Assembly: GCF_004210375.1 (NCBI RefSeq)
Contig: NC_134834.1
Span: 140,649,009-140,713,008, forward strand
Origin: Tachypleus tridentatus
Lineage: Eukaryota; Arthropoda; Merostomata; Xiphosura; Limulidae
DNA length: 64,000 nucleotides
Direction: 5' to 3'
How positions within the stretch are numbered: the stretch's first letter is position 1; each line of letters begins with the position of its first letter. Positions 47,882 to 58,600 of this stretch are shown one piece after another. The translations under genes and the position numbers were made by a program. The notes below the pieces were generated by a model. That model ran no database searches. It had not been told where the DNA came from and worked only from the letters and a program-made list of their open reading frames with translations.

Positions 47882-48020
47882 GCAGTTTAGTTTGCTGCAG
47901 CAATCCAAAATAAAGGATTGGGCACTAATACTATGTTAACCTGAAGATGGCCTAGGAAGATCGAAACGTTGTTCTCTGCTTATGAATAAAAGTGTTGATA
48001 CCCATACCAGCCATTCTGAG
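47882..48020 (+). mobile_element. Repeat fragment, possibly Penelope-like, with a ribozyme-like core
   Basis: CTGAAGATGGCCTAGGAAGA then TCGAAACGTTGTTC, followed by AATAAAAGTGTTGATACCCA and TACCAGCC. The last run is shared with the hairpin at 6985-7103. This tail type is one I associate with Penelope-like elements, some of which carry hammerhead ribozymes; the assignment is tentative. Confidence 0.4.
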
Positions 48021-48171
48021 ATACATCTGTATGGGATCGTAGAAACCAAATCGGTATATAAAAAAAATTCTAAGTCTACTGGATTAAGCAACCCAATTTA
48101 AAAGATGTTTTTCGAGCATCCAATGTATTCGGAAATGAAGAGCATAGTTGCATATAGTAAGGAATTTTTGT

Positions 48172-48395
48172 TTATTTGTTTTGTGAATTTTGCGCAAATC
48201 TACACCAGGATTATCCTCGCTAGCCTTCCCTAATTTAGCAATGTAATACTACATACAAAGAAACTAGTCATTGCTGCCTACCGCCAACCCTTAAGATACT
48301 CTTTTACCAACGAATGGTGGAACTGACCGTCCATTATAAAATCCCTACAGCTGAAAGGGTGGGCATGTTTGGTGCGACGGACCAGGATTTTTTTT
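48172..48395 (-). mobile_element. Thr-tRNA-derived SINE in pseudogene intron, minus strand
   Basis: GTGAATTTTGCGCAAATCTA, CACCAGGATTATCCTCGCTA, GCCTTCCCTAATTTAGCAAT, TTAAGATACTCTTTTACCAA and AAAGGGTGGGCATGTTTGGT follow the reversed order. The tRNA-like head is cut short after GGTGCGACGG. Confidence 0.78.
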
Positions 48396-48417
48396 ATTAT
48401 GGTAGCGAAGTAGTAAG

Positions 48418-48650
48418 GTTTGGTTTGTTTAGAATTTCGCGCAAAGCTACACGAGGGCTATCTGCGCTATCCATCTCTAATTTTGCAGTGTAAGACTAGA
48501 GGGAAGGCAACTAGTCATCACCACCCACCGTTAGCTCTTGGGCTACTCTTTTACTAACAAATAATGGAATTGATCGTTACTTCATAATACCTCCACAGCT
48601 GAAAGGGCGAGCATGTCTGGTGTGATGGGGATTACAGTGCCTTATGTACC
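48418..48650 (-). mobile_element. Second Thr-tRNA-derived SINE in pseudogene intron, minus strand
   Basis: TTTAGAATTTCGCGCAAAGC, TACACGAGGGCTATCTGCGC, GACTAGAGGGAAGGCAACTA, GTCATCACCACCCACCG and GAAAGGGCGAGCATGTCTGG are all clear. It is less worn than the copy immediately to its left. Confidence 0.85.
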
Positions 48651-49586
48651 TTATCTACAGAAATGAGTGATGGTATAACACAAACATTAACAGTCAGTTT
48701 CCCAATGTTGTTAACTACTTTCGTTGCATGGTAGTAGCCTCCAACTCTGACTTTCAAAATGATCACTCATTTCTGTCAATTGTTAACAATTGGTTGTTTT
48801 ACCTCAACATATAAATAACATATTAATTTTACATTGTTAATAAGGGAACAAGTAAAAAAATATATATGTGAAATAAGAAGCTTACATTTCTCAATATATT
48901 GCATATTGAAACCTGATGAATAGTGTTAGAGCAGAATAAATGGAGTATGGAACTGCGTTGAAACGTAACCTACGTTGATAAGAGTATCATCCAAGTTAAG
49001 TAGCATGGCCTAGAATAAAATATAGTTTTCAAAGAGTTGTATCTAAATTAAATTTTAAAGTGAGGTAGCATTTGCTTTAGTTTCACATCTTTGAAAGAAA
49101 GGAGAGGGCAAGATTTAAGAATTCAAATTTAAAGTATATGTTAGAAATTAGTAATTTATTGCAATATAATGGAAGAAGGAAACATTTATATTACAGACAC
49201 TCACATAAAAGCACAGCAAGTGAGGCTGAGTTCAAAATATTTGCACAAAATATGCAAATGGTGCTGGCACTAGCTGCTTCTAGTTTTGGGCTGTCTGGAA
49301 AGTCTAAAACCACAGGCATTCGAAAAAAATTGTGTAGAATATTTTGCGTTGCAGTTGTTATGCTTTTAATTTGAACTAGGTTTAGATTAGTAGTAGGATT
49401 AAACTGAACATTTATGTTCTGATAGCGCCATAATCAGTAACGTATTTGAAAACTCAAGTAAATTCTCAAATTGTCGTTATTGTTCTTAACAAAACAATGT
49501 TCAAAGATAATCATTTAAAACTCAATTCTATTAAATAAAAGTGATATGTCCATTGAAACTAAGTGCTTAAAAATGTCCTCCTTTCA

Positions 49587-49657
49587 TGGCACAGTGGTAT
49601 GTATGCATATTACGACGTTAGAAACTAGTTTTTGATACTCATGAGGTACAGAGCATA
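49587..49657 (+). mobile_element. Val-tRNA-like SINE, left half (split by Tc1)
   Basis: TGGCACAGTGGTATGTATG, CATATTACGACGTTAGAAAC, and a worn B box TTTTTGATACTCATGAGGTA, then CAGAGCATA. The other half continues at 50652 with GATAGCCTATTGTGTAGTTT. Confidence 0.65.
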
Positions 49658-50649
49658 CACCTTTGTGCAAATTAATTGAAACAAATGGTCATTTTACAAT
49701 GTTTTCAGCATGGCAGCCGGTGTAGGCTCGCTGGACCCTCTGATTTCCTTTAATAATCATTTTCTCACACAGACGGCATCATTAGCTGTGTTTTGCAGTA
49801 TGGTCGATCTATTTTTGGGATATATGACGAAATTTTGAGGAATATTACGTCATTCGAAATTGCGTTAGAATGGCAAGGAGACCAGATAAAAAACAACTAC
49901 TTACCAACTCAATGAAGAAAAAACAGTATCAATGGGGTCTGAAATACAAAAATTAGACACAAGAACAATGGAGGATGGTGTTATTCGGTGACGAGACTCA
50001 ATTCTTCGTACAGTGTCAAAGAAGTCTGCATGTTTGCAGATTTCCAGGTGAGAAACTTCGAGAATCGCACATCAATCAGTTCGTAAAACATCCCTTGAAG
50101 AAGATGTTTTGGAGTTTTTTCAGCTACTATGGCGTCGGAGGCTTACATATCGTAGAAGGTATGATGCGAGGACCACAGTACATCGAAGTTTTGCAGAGAA
50201 TAGTAGTTCCAGAATTGAAAAAGAGATTTCCAGATGGATCTGGCATTTTTCAGCAAAATCTGGTCCGTGCCAGTCATCGAAACTTGTGAGGAAGTTTATA
50301 ACTACAACGCGAATAAAGGTACTGGACTGGCCTGGAAACTCTTCGGACTTAAATCCTACTGAAAATCTTTGGACGATTTGTAAAGAAAGACTTCGAGGAA
50401 AAGACTGTACTACGAAAGATAAGGTAATTGAGCCCATAATTGAGGTGTGGTACTGCGATCCAAAAATTAGTAAAGATTGCAGTCAACTCGTGGACTCAAT
50501 GCCAAAGCAGATTAATGATCTTCTGAAAAATAAAGGCGGTCATATCATGTATTAATTTGTGACTAATTTTTGGATTCTCAGAAATAAAACACAAAAAATT
50601 GAAAAAATCGTAATTTCCCGTTTTGTTTCAATTAATTTGCAAAAGGGTG
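49658..50649 (+). mobile_element. Tc1/mariner-type DNA transposon, defective
   Basis: The ends are inverted repeats of about 28 bp sharing the exact run CAAATTAATTGAAACAAA (49668-49685 and its complement at 50622-50640), flanked by TA dinucleotides at 49656-49657 and 50650-50651. The internal transposase is broken and the whole is about 990 bp, shorter than a full Tc1 element (about 1.3-1.7 kb), because the 5' coding part is deleted. Confidence 0.88.
49915..50555 (+). pseudogene. Tc1-type transposase remnant (DDE)
   Basis: The translation keeps FGDETQFF (first catalytic Asp) followed by KMFWSFFSYYGVGGLHIVEG, then after a frameshift near 50260 VLDWPGNSSDLNPTENLW, the standard C-terminal block with the last catalytic acid (Glu of ENLW). 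The middle block (usually QQDNAPCH) reads QQN and then shifts frame, so the second Asp is lost. Upstream, WGLKYKN followed by a stop is the end of the DNA-binding part; the helix-turn-helix region is missing. Confidence 0.85.
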
Positions 50650-50651
50650 TA

Positions 50652-50698
50652 GATAGCCTATTGTGTAGTTTTGTACTTAATTGCAAAAAAAAAAAAAA
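50652..50698 (+). mobile_element. Val-tRNA-like SINE, right half (split by Tc1)
   Basis: GATAGCCTATTGTGTAGTTT then TGTACTTAATTGC and an A-run: the 3' end of the SINE whose 5' part lies at 49587-49657. Confidence 0.65.
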
Positions 50699-52083
50699 CA
50701 CTTAAAAAGTAATGAATGAGTCTAAATGTTTACTTTTTGATGATATGATTATATGAAAACGGCTGTGTAGAACCAATTTATCCCTTGTCGCCTGGACGTT
50801 ACATAAGTTCACTATTTTATTAATAATTAAAATATGCGTTGAATTGCAGATTTTAACTGTGAATAAGGTACACGATACCAGATGGCAGGCCATAAGGTAG
50901 GTTTGGAGTTGACTCTCTTTAGTTAATATTGATTAATTTGAGCATTCTTGAAAGAAGAGTAAGCTATAATATCAGTCTTTTGTTCTCCAAAGCATTACAG
51001 TTAGAGCTTGTATTTTTCAAGTTTTTGTACGTAAACTTATTTGTATATTATACAGATAAAAGTTATGATTTGGAATTAATATAAAATTTTGAACTTTAAT
51101 AGATTAAAATTTTAAGAGTGAAGTCAAAAACAAGTATTAAGTTTGAACTAAGATTTACCATCCACTGAAATGAACTAAACTTTGTAAAAGGAAAGAAAAA
51201 CTCCATCCTTTAATATTTGATTGTGTTGATTTATTATTCCATCACCTTAAATTCTCATAAATTTATTGGATAATACTCATTCTAGAGTTTAATCAATCTG
51301 TTAAAAAAATAAAGCTGTCAAACTCAAACACTGAGCTGAAAATAAATTGTATACTGACAAAATATTTGTATCTCATAGCCTAACCATACTCTTTATTAAG
51401 TATAAAAAAAAAATATAATGCATTGATGCTATAACTTCCTCAAGTCTGAAACACCTTAATCAAATACCATGTAACTTCCTTTTTCTAAAGAACGTTTCAA
51501 CAATTTGTGACTGACCTTGTTTAAGAAATTTTCCATCATACATATCCTAGTAGTAGTAACCTATTTCTGAACTTTTTTCAACAGTTCAGTGTCATCTGCA
51601 AGATAAAAAAGGTCCAAGATGGAATTCATTATCCTAAATGAGATCTAACATTCACATCACGTGTGATGATGGATTTTGGTAAAAATTGAAATGCAGTAGG
51701 GATAATTTTGTAATTTTTTTGCTGTGTTATTTGCAAGTTTGAATAGTCAAATTTGGCAGAGAAAATGTTAGATTATAGTATATTTTGTAGATTTCTTTGT
51801 CTCACTTAAGTTCAGAAATATTATTGTTTCGTTAGGATGGTTATTGTTTTTTTGGGACAAAGTGAAGACCTATCAACATGCACAAATTCAAATTATCCTT
51901 CCATAACACTAGATGTATGGATAAAAAATAGCTTATCCAATAATTGTACTTTTCATTACAAAGTAGTGATGTTTATGTATATTTGTTATAAAATGAAGGG
52001 GTCATGTATAGTAACTATAAGAAAACTTCAGCAATTTTATGTTGATTTATTATTGGTTCAGGTTTACTTTACATATGTGCTAG
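50699..52083. other. Intergenic, upstream of TRAPPC12-like gene
   Basis: No coding signal or known repeat is visible. The promoter and a non-coding first exon of the gene at 52662 may be in this stretch or just after the SINE at 52084, but nothing specific can be pointed to. Confidence 0.35.
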
Positions 52084-52300
52084 GCTGGAATAGCCAGTTG
52101 ATTAGGGCACTTACAGTCGTGGTTTGAAATTCCCGTTTCAGCAAATGTGTTTCCCTTCTCAGTCAATCTCACTATTCATTGATAAAAAGGTAGCCCAAGA
52201 GTTGGATCATGACTGGCCACCTTCCCCTCTAGTCTTTCACTGCTAAATTAAGTTCAGTTATTGCAAATAGCCCTTGTGTAGCATTGCATGAAATTAAACC
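52084..52300 (+). mobile_element. Thr-tRNA-derived SINE, old copy
   Basis: GGCTGGAATAGCCAGTTGAT, TAGGGCACTTACAGTCGTGG, CAATCTCACTATTCATTGAT, AAAAAGGTAGCCCAAGAGTT, CTCTAGTCTTTCACTGCTAA and AGCCCTTGTGTAGCATTGCA follow the family order with many substitutions. Confidence 0.78.
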
Positions 52301-52661
52301 AAACCATGTATACTTTTGAAGCTATATTACATACCATTTAGATTATGTACTTTTTAATGGAATATTTAAACATGAGGCTTGTTTGACCACTATTACAGTA
52401 TAGTTTAAGATATTAGACTGTTTATTACTTGTGTAAATGTTTTCCAAACATTTTTTAATTTATATATTTTCTTTTAGTTTTCTGGAAGATATGCTGGTCT
52501 CTACCACTTCAACTATTTATAAATATATTGGATCTCCAGTTTGAAATACTAGGGTAATGAAAGAGGCTGTTAACTATTCTTTGGAGCAGAAGTTTGATTT
52601 TTATTTTACTTTTTTCAATAGAATTCATAAAGAGAATATCAGAATAATTTTTATTCTTGCT

Positions 52662-55600
52662 ATGGAAACAAACCATGACTTTGATGTACCCATAAGTGCA
52701 AGTATTTTGGATCAAGAGTCATTAGCTGATCAGTCTGAATTGGAGGACTTAGTAGTTGCAGATCCAACAGTATTGAACTTTCAGGAAGAACAAACAACTT
52801 CTACATTAGTTATTAATGATCAACTAGATCAAACAGTGAAAGCTGGAGGTGTTGCTTCAGATATAGAAAGAAGTCAGTCTCTTATTCCAGGTTCACTTGA
52901 CCTTGGCACTACATTTGAAGATGCTGTTTTTCCAAGGGTCAACTCCTATTCTCACTTTGGCCATATGGAGACAGTATCACTAGAAGTGATAGATGGTACA
53001 GAATTAGAACCTAAAGAAAAATCAGGTGTAACAAATTATGCATGTTATAGGATTGAGAATGAAAATACTGTAACAGACAAAACTGTTGTATTGCCTGCAG
53101 TGAAAGAAACAGGTGTGATCCAAAAAGCAAACAATGAAATAGGCACATTGGTTTCAGAAAAGTCTTCATTCACATGTGATAGTGTTGAAGAGAAGGAAGA
53201 CAGAACTACAGAGAACCAGAGCAAAGAAGATGGTCAAAACTTAACTGCATCTGTTTTGGACGATGTTGATAAGCATAGTATTCAACCCCAAATTATATTT
53301 CAGGTAAATCAACAGGCTTGAATTAAGGTTATTAACATATGAGCAGATTATCTTTCTAATTCTTATCTTATCTGATACTCACTCTTATCATTTGTACCAA
53401 AATTGCTCCATTTTTCCATATTTTCCAATCAGAATGATCTAAATGACAAGAGGCTATTTGGCTTATTGGGGTCATCCAACAGAACAACCAACTAAAGCAC
53501 TAAATCTGAGATTTGTGATGTTGATTACCAAGTTTGAGCCTACACACCCCTTTTTCCCTTAAACGTCTGAACATAAACTTGCTGTTATTGCTACTGTTCT
53601 CTATTCTCTGCTTTTTCCCATCTATAACTTGTAGCCTTTTATTTGTCTTTTAACATTTCTGATACTTGTGTGATGTATTTTATTTGTTTTGTGCATTTTC
53701 ATTTGTAAAATATGAAAATGTCACTGCAAAAGAATGTTATTGATTGTTTATTGTAATGTTTTATACGCAATCTGCTGTTGGTTCAAAAACTTAGAAATGA
53801 TGCTTAGACATAGCTCAAAAAACAGAAGAAACAGGCATGAAAATGTTATCTATAGGGAATAAGTTTGTTAGTTTAACTATCAACTGGTTGTATTCTGTGC
53901 AACATCTGTAACTGAGAAACTTATTTAAAAATAATTTTAGTACTGTGTTTCTAGCTGTTTACGTATACAGTACATATCAATTATCTTTTGCCGTTGTACT
54001 TAAGGACAAAAAATATACGTTGTAATTTAAAACACTTTGATGCATCTATTTTCAGTTACTATCTTTAGAAGGCTTTGAGTATTAGAAAAATGACTACATA
54101 ATATCTATACTAAAAGTACAGAATTTCTTTTATGCTTGCCACTTTAACATACATTCTTCTAGCTAAAGAATGAATACCTGTGCATGTTGTTACATAACGT
54201 GGTTAAATAAGTGAAAATCTTACCCCTAAGGTATTTTGTAACGTAGTGCAAAGTTTGTAATGGAACTAAATTTTTAAAAGTAGCTTCAGAGAATAGGGGC
54301 ACATGTTTTGAATAAGAAATACAATCAATGTTTTGTTTAATTTCACCTGTTTGAAGTTTCGTTACATTTGATGTGAGCTGTAAAAAGTGATCACATCTGT
54401 AATCTGTAAGCCAGCAAAAAAATTAGATAAAAATAATGCAATGAAATGCAAAGCTTCCAGGGGTATAATCCCTCATCCTAAACTCCTAGATTAGTTTCTG
54501 ACCAGATGAATTGTGTTGATTAAATGTAAAGGAAAAACATAGTCAAAATTATGAAGCAAATCATTCTTCAAGTATATAAGGACAACAATAATAATTCAGT
54601 CAAAAAACCATACCTGTATTTAAGCTATCAAAGCTTAAATTGAAAACCAATTTCATTCTTTAAAGATACTTGATTTAGGTGTTTACAAATTTAAAACTTG
54701 GATGATCAGCCTGTGTGAAAATAACCTTTTTCAGGTTGAAAATCCAACATTTTCATAAGAAGGATTCAGAACTCTATTTACATTTTTTTTTCTTTGACAT
54801 GGGTAAATATGCAGTTGACAGTTTCTGTTGTATTAATAACAAATCTTTCTTTCAAAATATAAGCCTATTCTGACACAAACGTTTCCTCCAAAACTCCCTG
54901 CAATTAAAAATACCAAAAATATTTCATTACAACAGTACTAACTTCTATTTATGTTAGTCTACATTTTTTCTTCCACGTATTTATATGAATTGTATCAGCA
55001 GTGGATGTGTTATAACTCTGATTTTTATTGAGAAAAGACAAAATTTGGACTATGATAGTTATGTTATGATTATCAATAACAGATTTAAAATTTACAGTGG
55101 TTATAGACATCACACCACATTTGGTTCTTTTTTACATCATTCTGTGTGATTTTATTGCATTAATTTTATAATGGTTTTTTCTCTGTATCCTTTATAGAAA
55201 TAGCTATTTCTAACTAATTTTGGGGCATACATTATGAAATTTATAATGGTTTTTATACTGGGTTATGTTTTTGAGATATTATATCACTGTCTTGATACTC
55301 GTGTATCATGTAGCTTGCTATTATTTTTAGGTTTTTACCAAAGAAAAATAAATTAATAAAGTTATTACAAAGAAGGATTTCAAAGGTGTTAAAAGTGGAA
55401 TTTTTGAGATTTTCACTTGAATACTGAGTCACTTATGCACTTGATTACCCAGCAGTAATCCAACTACCCTTGTAGTTTCTTCATTCTTTTAATACCTTTG
55501 TGAAAATATTTACTATGCTCATCTGACAAACCACCAAGATTTTCTGGGGAAAACTCTAAATGACTATGCAAAAAATGTATTTTTAATGACATTCATGCAC

Positions 55601-58600
55601 CAATGTCTTTTTAGGCTGCCAATGCTTCCTTAACCAAAGACTGATAGTAACTTGTTGTTGCCTCAGAAATTTTTGCATAACCTTTTAAAATTCTTTCAAG
55701 CACAAAGTACTTTCTTGTTTAAGCATTAGAGAAAACTAATAATTTTTGATGATCCATCAGAAGATGAGAATATGTTTTTGTCAGTTAATTGTGTGGGAAC
55801 TGAAATTGCTTTATTGTGAAAAACTGGCTTAATATCTGACTCCACATCTTCATACTGAACTTTGTGCCTGCTTTTTTTTGTTGTGATTCTACTAGCAATG
55901 AATTGACAGAAATAACAGTCACATGGTTCTTGGGTTCACACTAAATCACAGCTACTGCAAATTAAATGCTCTTTCTTTTACCACTAAACCATTCTCTCAG
56001 ATTTACCACACAGGAATTGCAGGAAATGTGTAGTGCTCAACTCCTATTTTGATCCCCAAGATAACAACCAAAGTAGAAGTAAGCAGTCTTGACAACAAGT
56101 GTAACATTTTTGACTTGTGAGATTGGTATAAAAATACCACAAACATAACAGAATGAATTGGGGTAATTTAAGAAACCTTTTGAAGAAGTCATTTCAATCT
56201 TATTTGATCTGGAAAAAAAAAAAAATTAACACAGTATTATAAAATATATTTATGAATAAGACATAACATTGTATAATATCATGTCATATTGCCATAAAGC
56301 GCCAATTTATTGCCATGTACCATTATCCACTTTATATTGAAAATCTAAACCTTATATGCAAATATGGGGTTTAATTCTGTAAACAGCTTTATCAGTTCAA
56401 TAAAAATTGGTGATTTTAGAGAAAATATGAATAAGGTGTGATGATCACTGTCTCAGGTCTACCCCTACATGCACTACTCTCCCTTATGCTGAAAAAAAAT
56501 TGTGCAAAAATAAGTTCATTTTCACAGTCAGTACTCTCAAATAAGTAAAGAATGATATATTGTTCAGTAAGATACAAAAATTTTGTTGACCAATGTAATT
56601 ATCAGAACTAGCTGTTTTATTTTTTATACTACCAGAAATAATTCCAACTTTGTTGTAGATTAATCCATTAAATGTGCTGATTTACACACATACAGTGTCA
56701 GTTAAATATTTAGGTGATATGAAAATTTCATAATGAAGATGACTATACATTTAGCAAAAGTATTTGTAATTATTGCTACTCATTTTGTGTTCACAGGTAC
56801 TCTCTCACATAAGCTTATTTTTGTCTTTAGGCATGTAACTTGTAAGTTTCATATTGTATAAATGAAAAAAATATTGCAATAATAGTTTTTTTGGACTGAT
56901 ACTTTAAAATTTACTTGATTGTGATTTAGATAAAGTAAAATTTCAATTTTTATATCATTCACTTCCAAACAAAACTATTAATGGTTATTTTGTGCATTAT
57001 TTTAAATTTAGATAAAGACTAGTTTATTTTAAGGTATTAATCATGGTATAATGTTATATGCTTTATATTTAACTTTTAATTCTCTGGTTGCTTTATATTT
57101 TTGACCAATTCTGAAAGAAGTATGTGCATTTCATTGATTAAGTTCTTAGCATATTCTTGAGTGTCTTACAATTTCTGTGTAATTATGTGTTTCAGCATTT
57201 CTTTAGCTTATGTATGGTATTTATCTTGAATGATTTCATGTGCATAGGAAGAAAAGTCCACTGATACATTGCAACAACCAACTTTGAGTCAGTATTTTTC
57301 ATGTTCACCACCTGATGAGCATGTTTCAAGAGATCCTTTGGGCCATAACTTTTTTGACACTTTAAATTTTTCTTCAGAATTTTCTCCAATGATGAAGAGT
57401 GTCTCTGACATAACTATATTGCCAGGAAATGAAGTATTTGCTGGGGATGTAAAAGGGATTTCAACAGAATCTCAACTAGCCTTAGATGCGAAAGGAACAG
57501 AACCTGTAAGCTTTACCATTGGTGGAGTAGAATTTGGAGTTCCTGATGAACCTGAAATTACCAGAACAAATGAAGTTGAAGAAGTTTTGGCTAAGCCTGA
57601 AGTAAATGATAAGAAGCATGCATTAAGCCAGTTTTTTGTGGAAGACAAAAGTGGAGGTGATGGAAATGGAAAAGCTTTTTTTGATGCTCTGACCTCTAAT
57701 GGTCCTGACCTAGTGTCTCCTGCTCCTTCTATGAATATGAGTCAGTCTAATTGTATTAGTGACGACTTGGTATGCAGTGGAGTTCCATCAAAAAACAAAA
57801 GTTCGTTCTCTACTTGTACATCATCATCTCCTGTCATGGAGGAAGAAAGTTTTTTGTCTTCATTAGGAGGAAGTGATCAGTGTCAGCATTTTGATGCCTG
57901 GATTCCCAGTGAACTCACCCGCCAAGCTCTAATTTCCATGGTAACATCTCCTCCAGGAACCTATTTCCCTCTGAAAGACCAGCTTACTATGCCTGGTATA
58001 GTCATTGAAGAAGAATTAGTAAGTTTCATATTTCAAAATTCTATTTTTATATTGGGTTTTTGAAATTTTACAATTTACAAAAGAAAATCTAAAATGACTG
58101 ACTGGGTCATTTGAAATATGTTGACTACTCTTAGTTTTCTGTGTGATATTAGTTTTATTTTAAATATATTTATATTTGCTTAGTAATGATTTTGTTCCAT
58201 ATAACATATCTAAAGAAGAAAAATTAGGAACTGGAACTTGTGTGTTTTGTATACTTCACCAATAAATCTTTTAAACTACTAGCAAAACATTTTTAGGGTA
58301 GTAGTTTCCAAACTATGTGTCGCATCCACCTGGATAGCATAGCCTTTTACCAGGAGAACCCAAAATTAATGATAAAAGAAGCAGAATAAAAGAAAAAATA
58401 AATATTTAATATAACATTTTTCACCTAATACTTAAAAACTTATTAAAGACAAGCAATGAAACTATGTGCTGTTATTATTAATTACAGAAATTATTCTATA
58501 TGAAGGAGAGGGATCACAAGAAACTAATGTTGAATTGGGGTGTGCCACTACATATAGTATAGAAACTACTGTTCTAGTGCAGTATTTTGCCATATGTAGC

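Larger units (their letters stand above)
47176..49012 (-). pseudogene. Unprocessed partial copy of EAR gene exons 5-8
   Basis: Four blocks match parent exons in the same order and orientation: 47176-47300 to exon 8 (21299-21498), 47448-47725 to exon 7 (21608-21894), 48028-48130 to exon 6 (22037-22199, with about 60 bp missing) and 48885-49012 to exon 5 (22410-22533). Clear runs are shared, such as GAGGCTTAAGACTAGCATTC in exon 8 and TGCGTTTGGAAACTTCAA in exon 7. Intron flanks also match (for example TTTCACATCTTTGAA beyond exon 5), so it is a DNA-level duplicate, not a retrocopy. In exon 5 an in-frame TAA replaces a Tyr codon. A repeat fragment with a CTGAAGA motif lies between exons 7 and 6, and two SINEs between exons 6 and 5. 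Confidence 0.88.
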
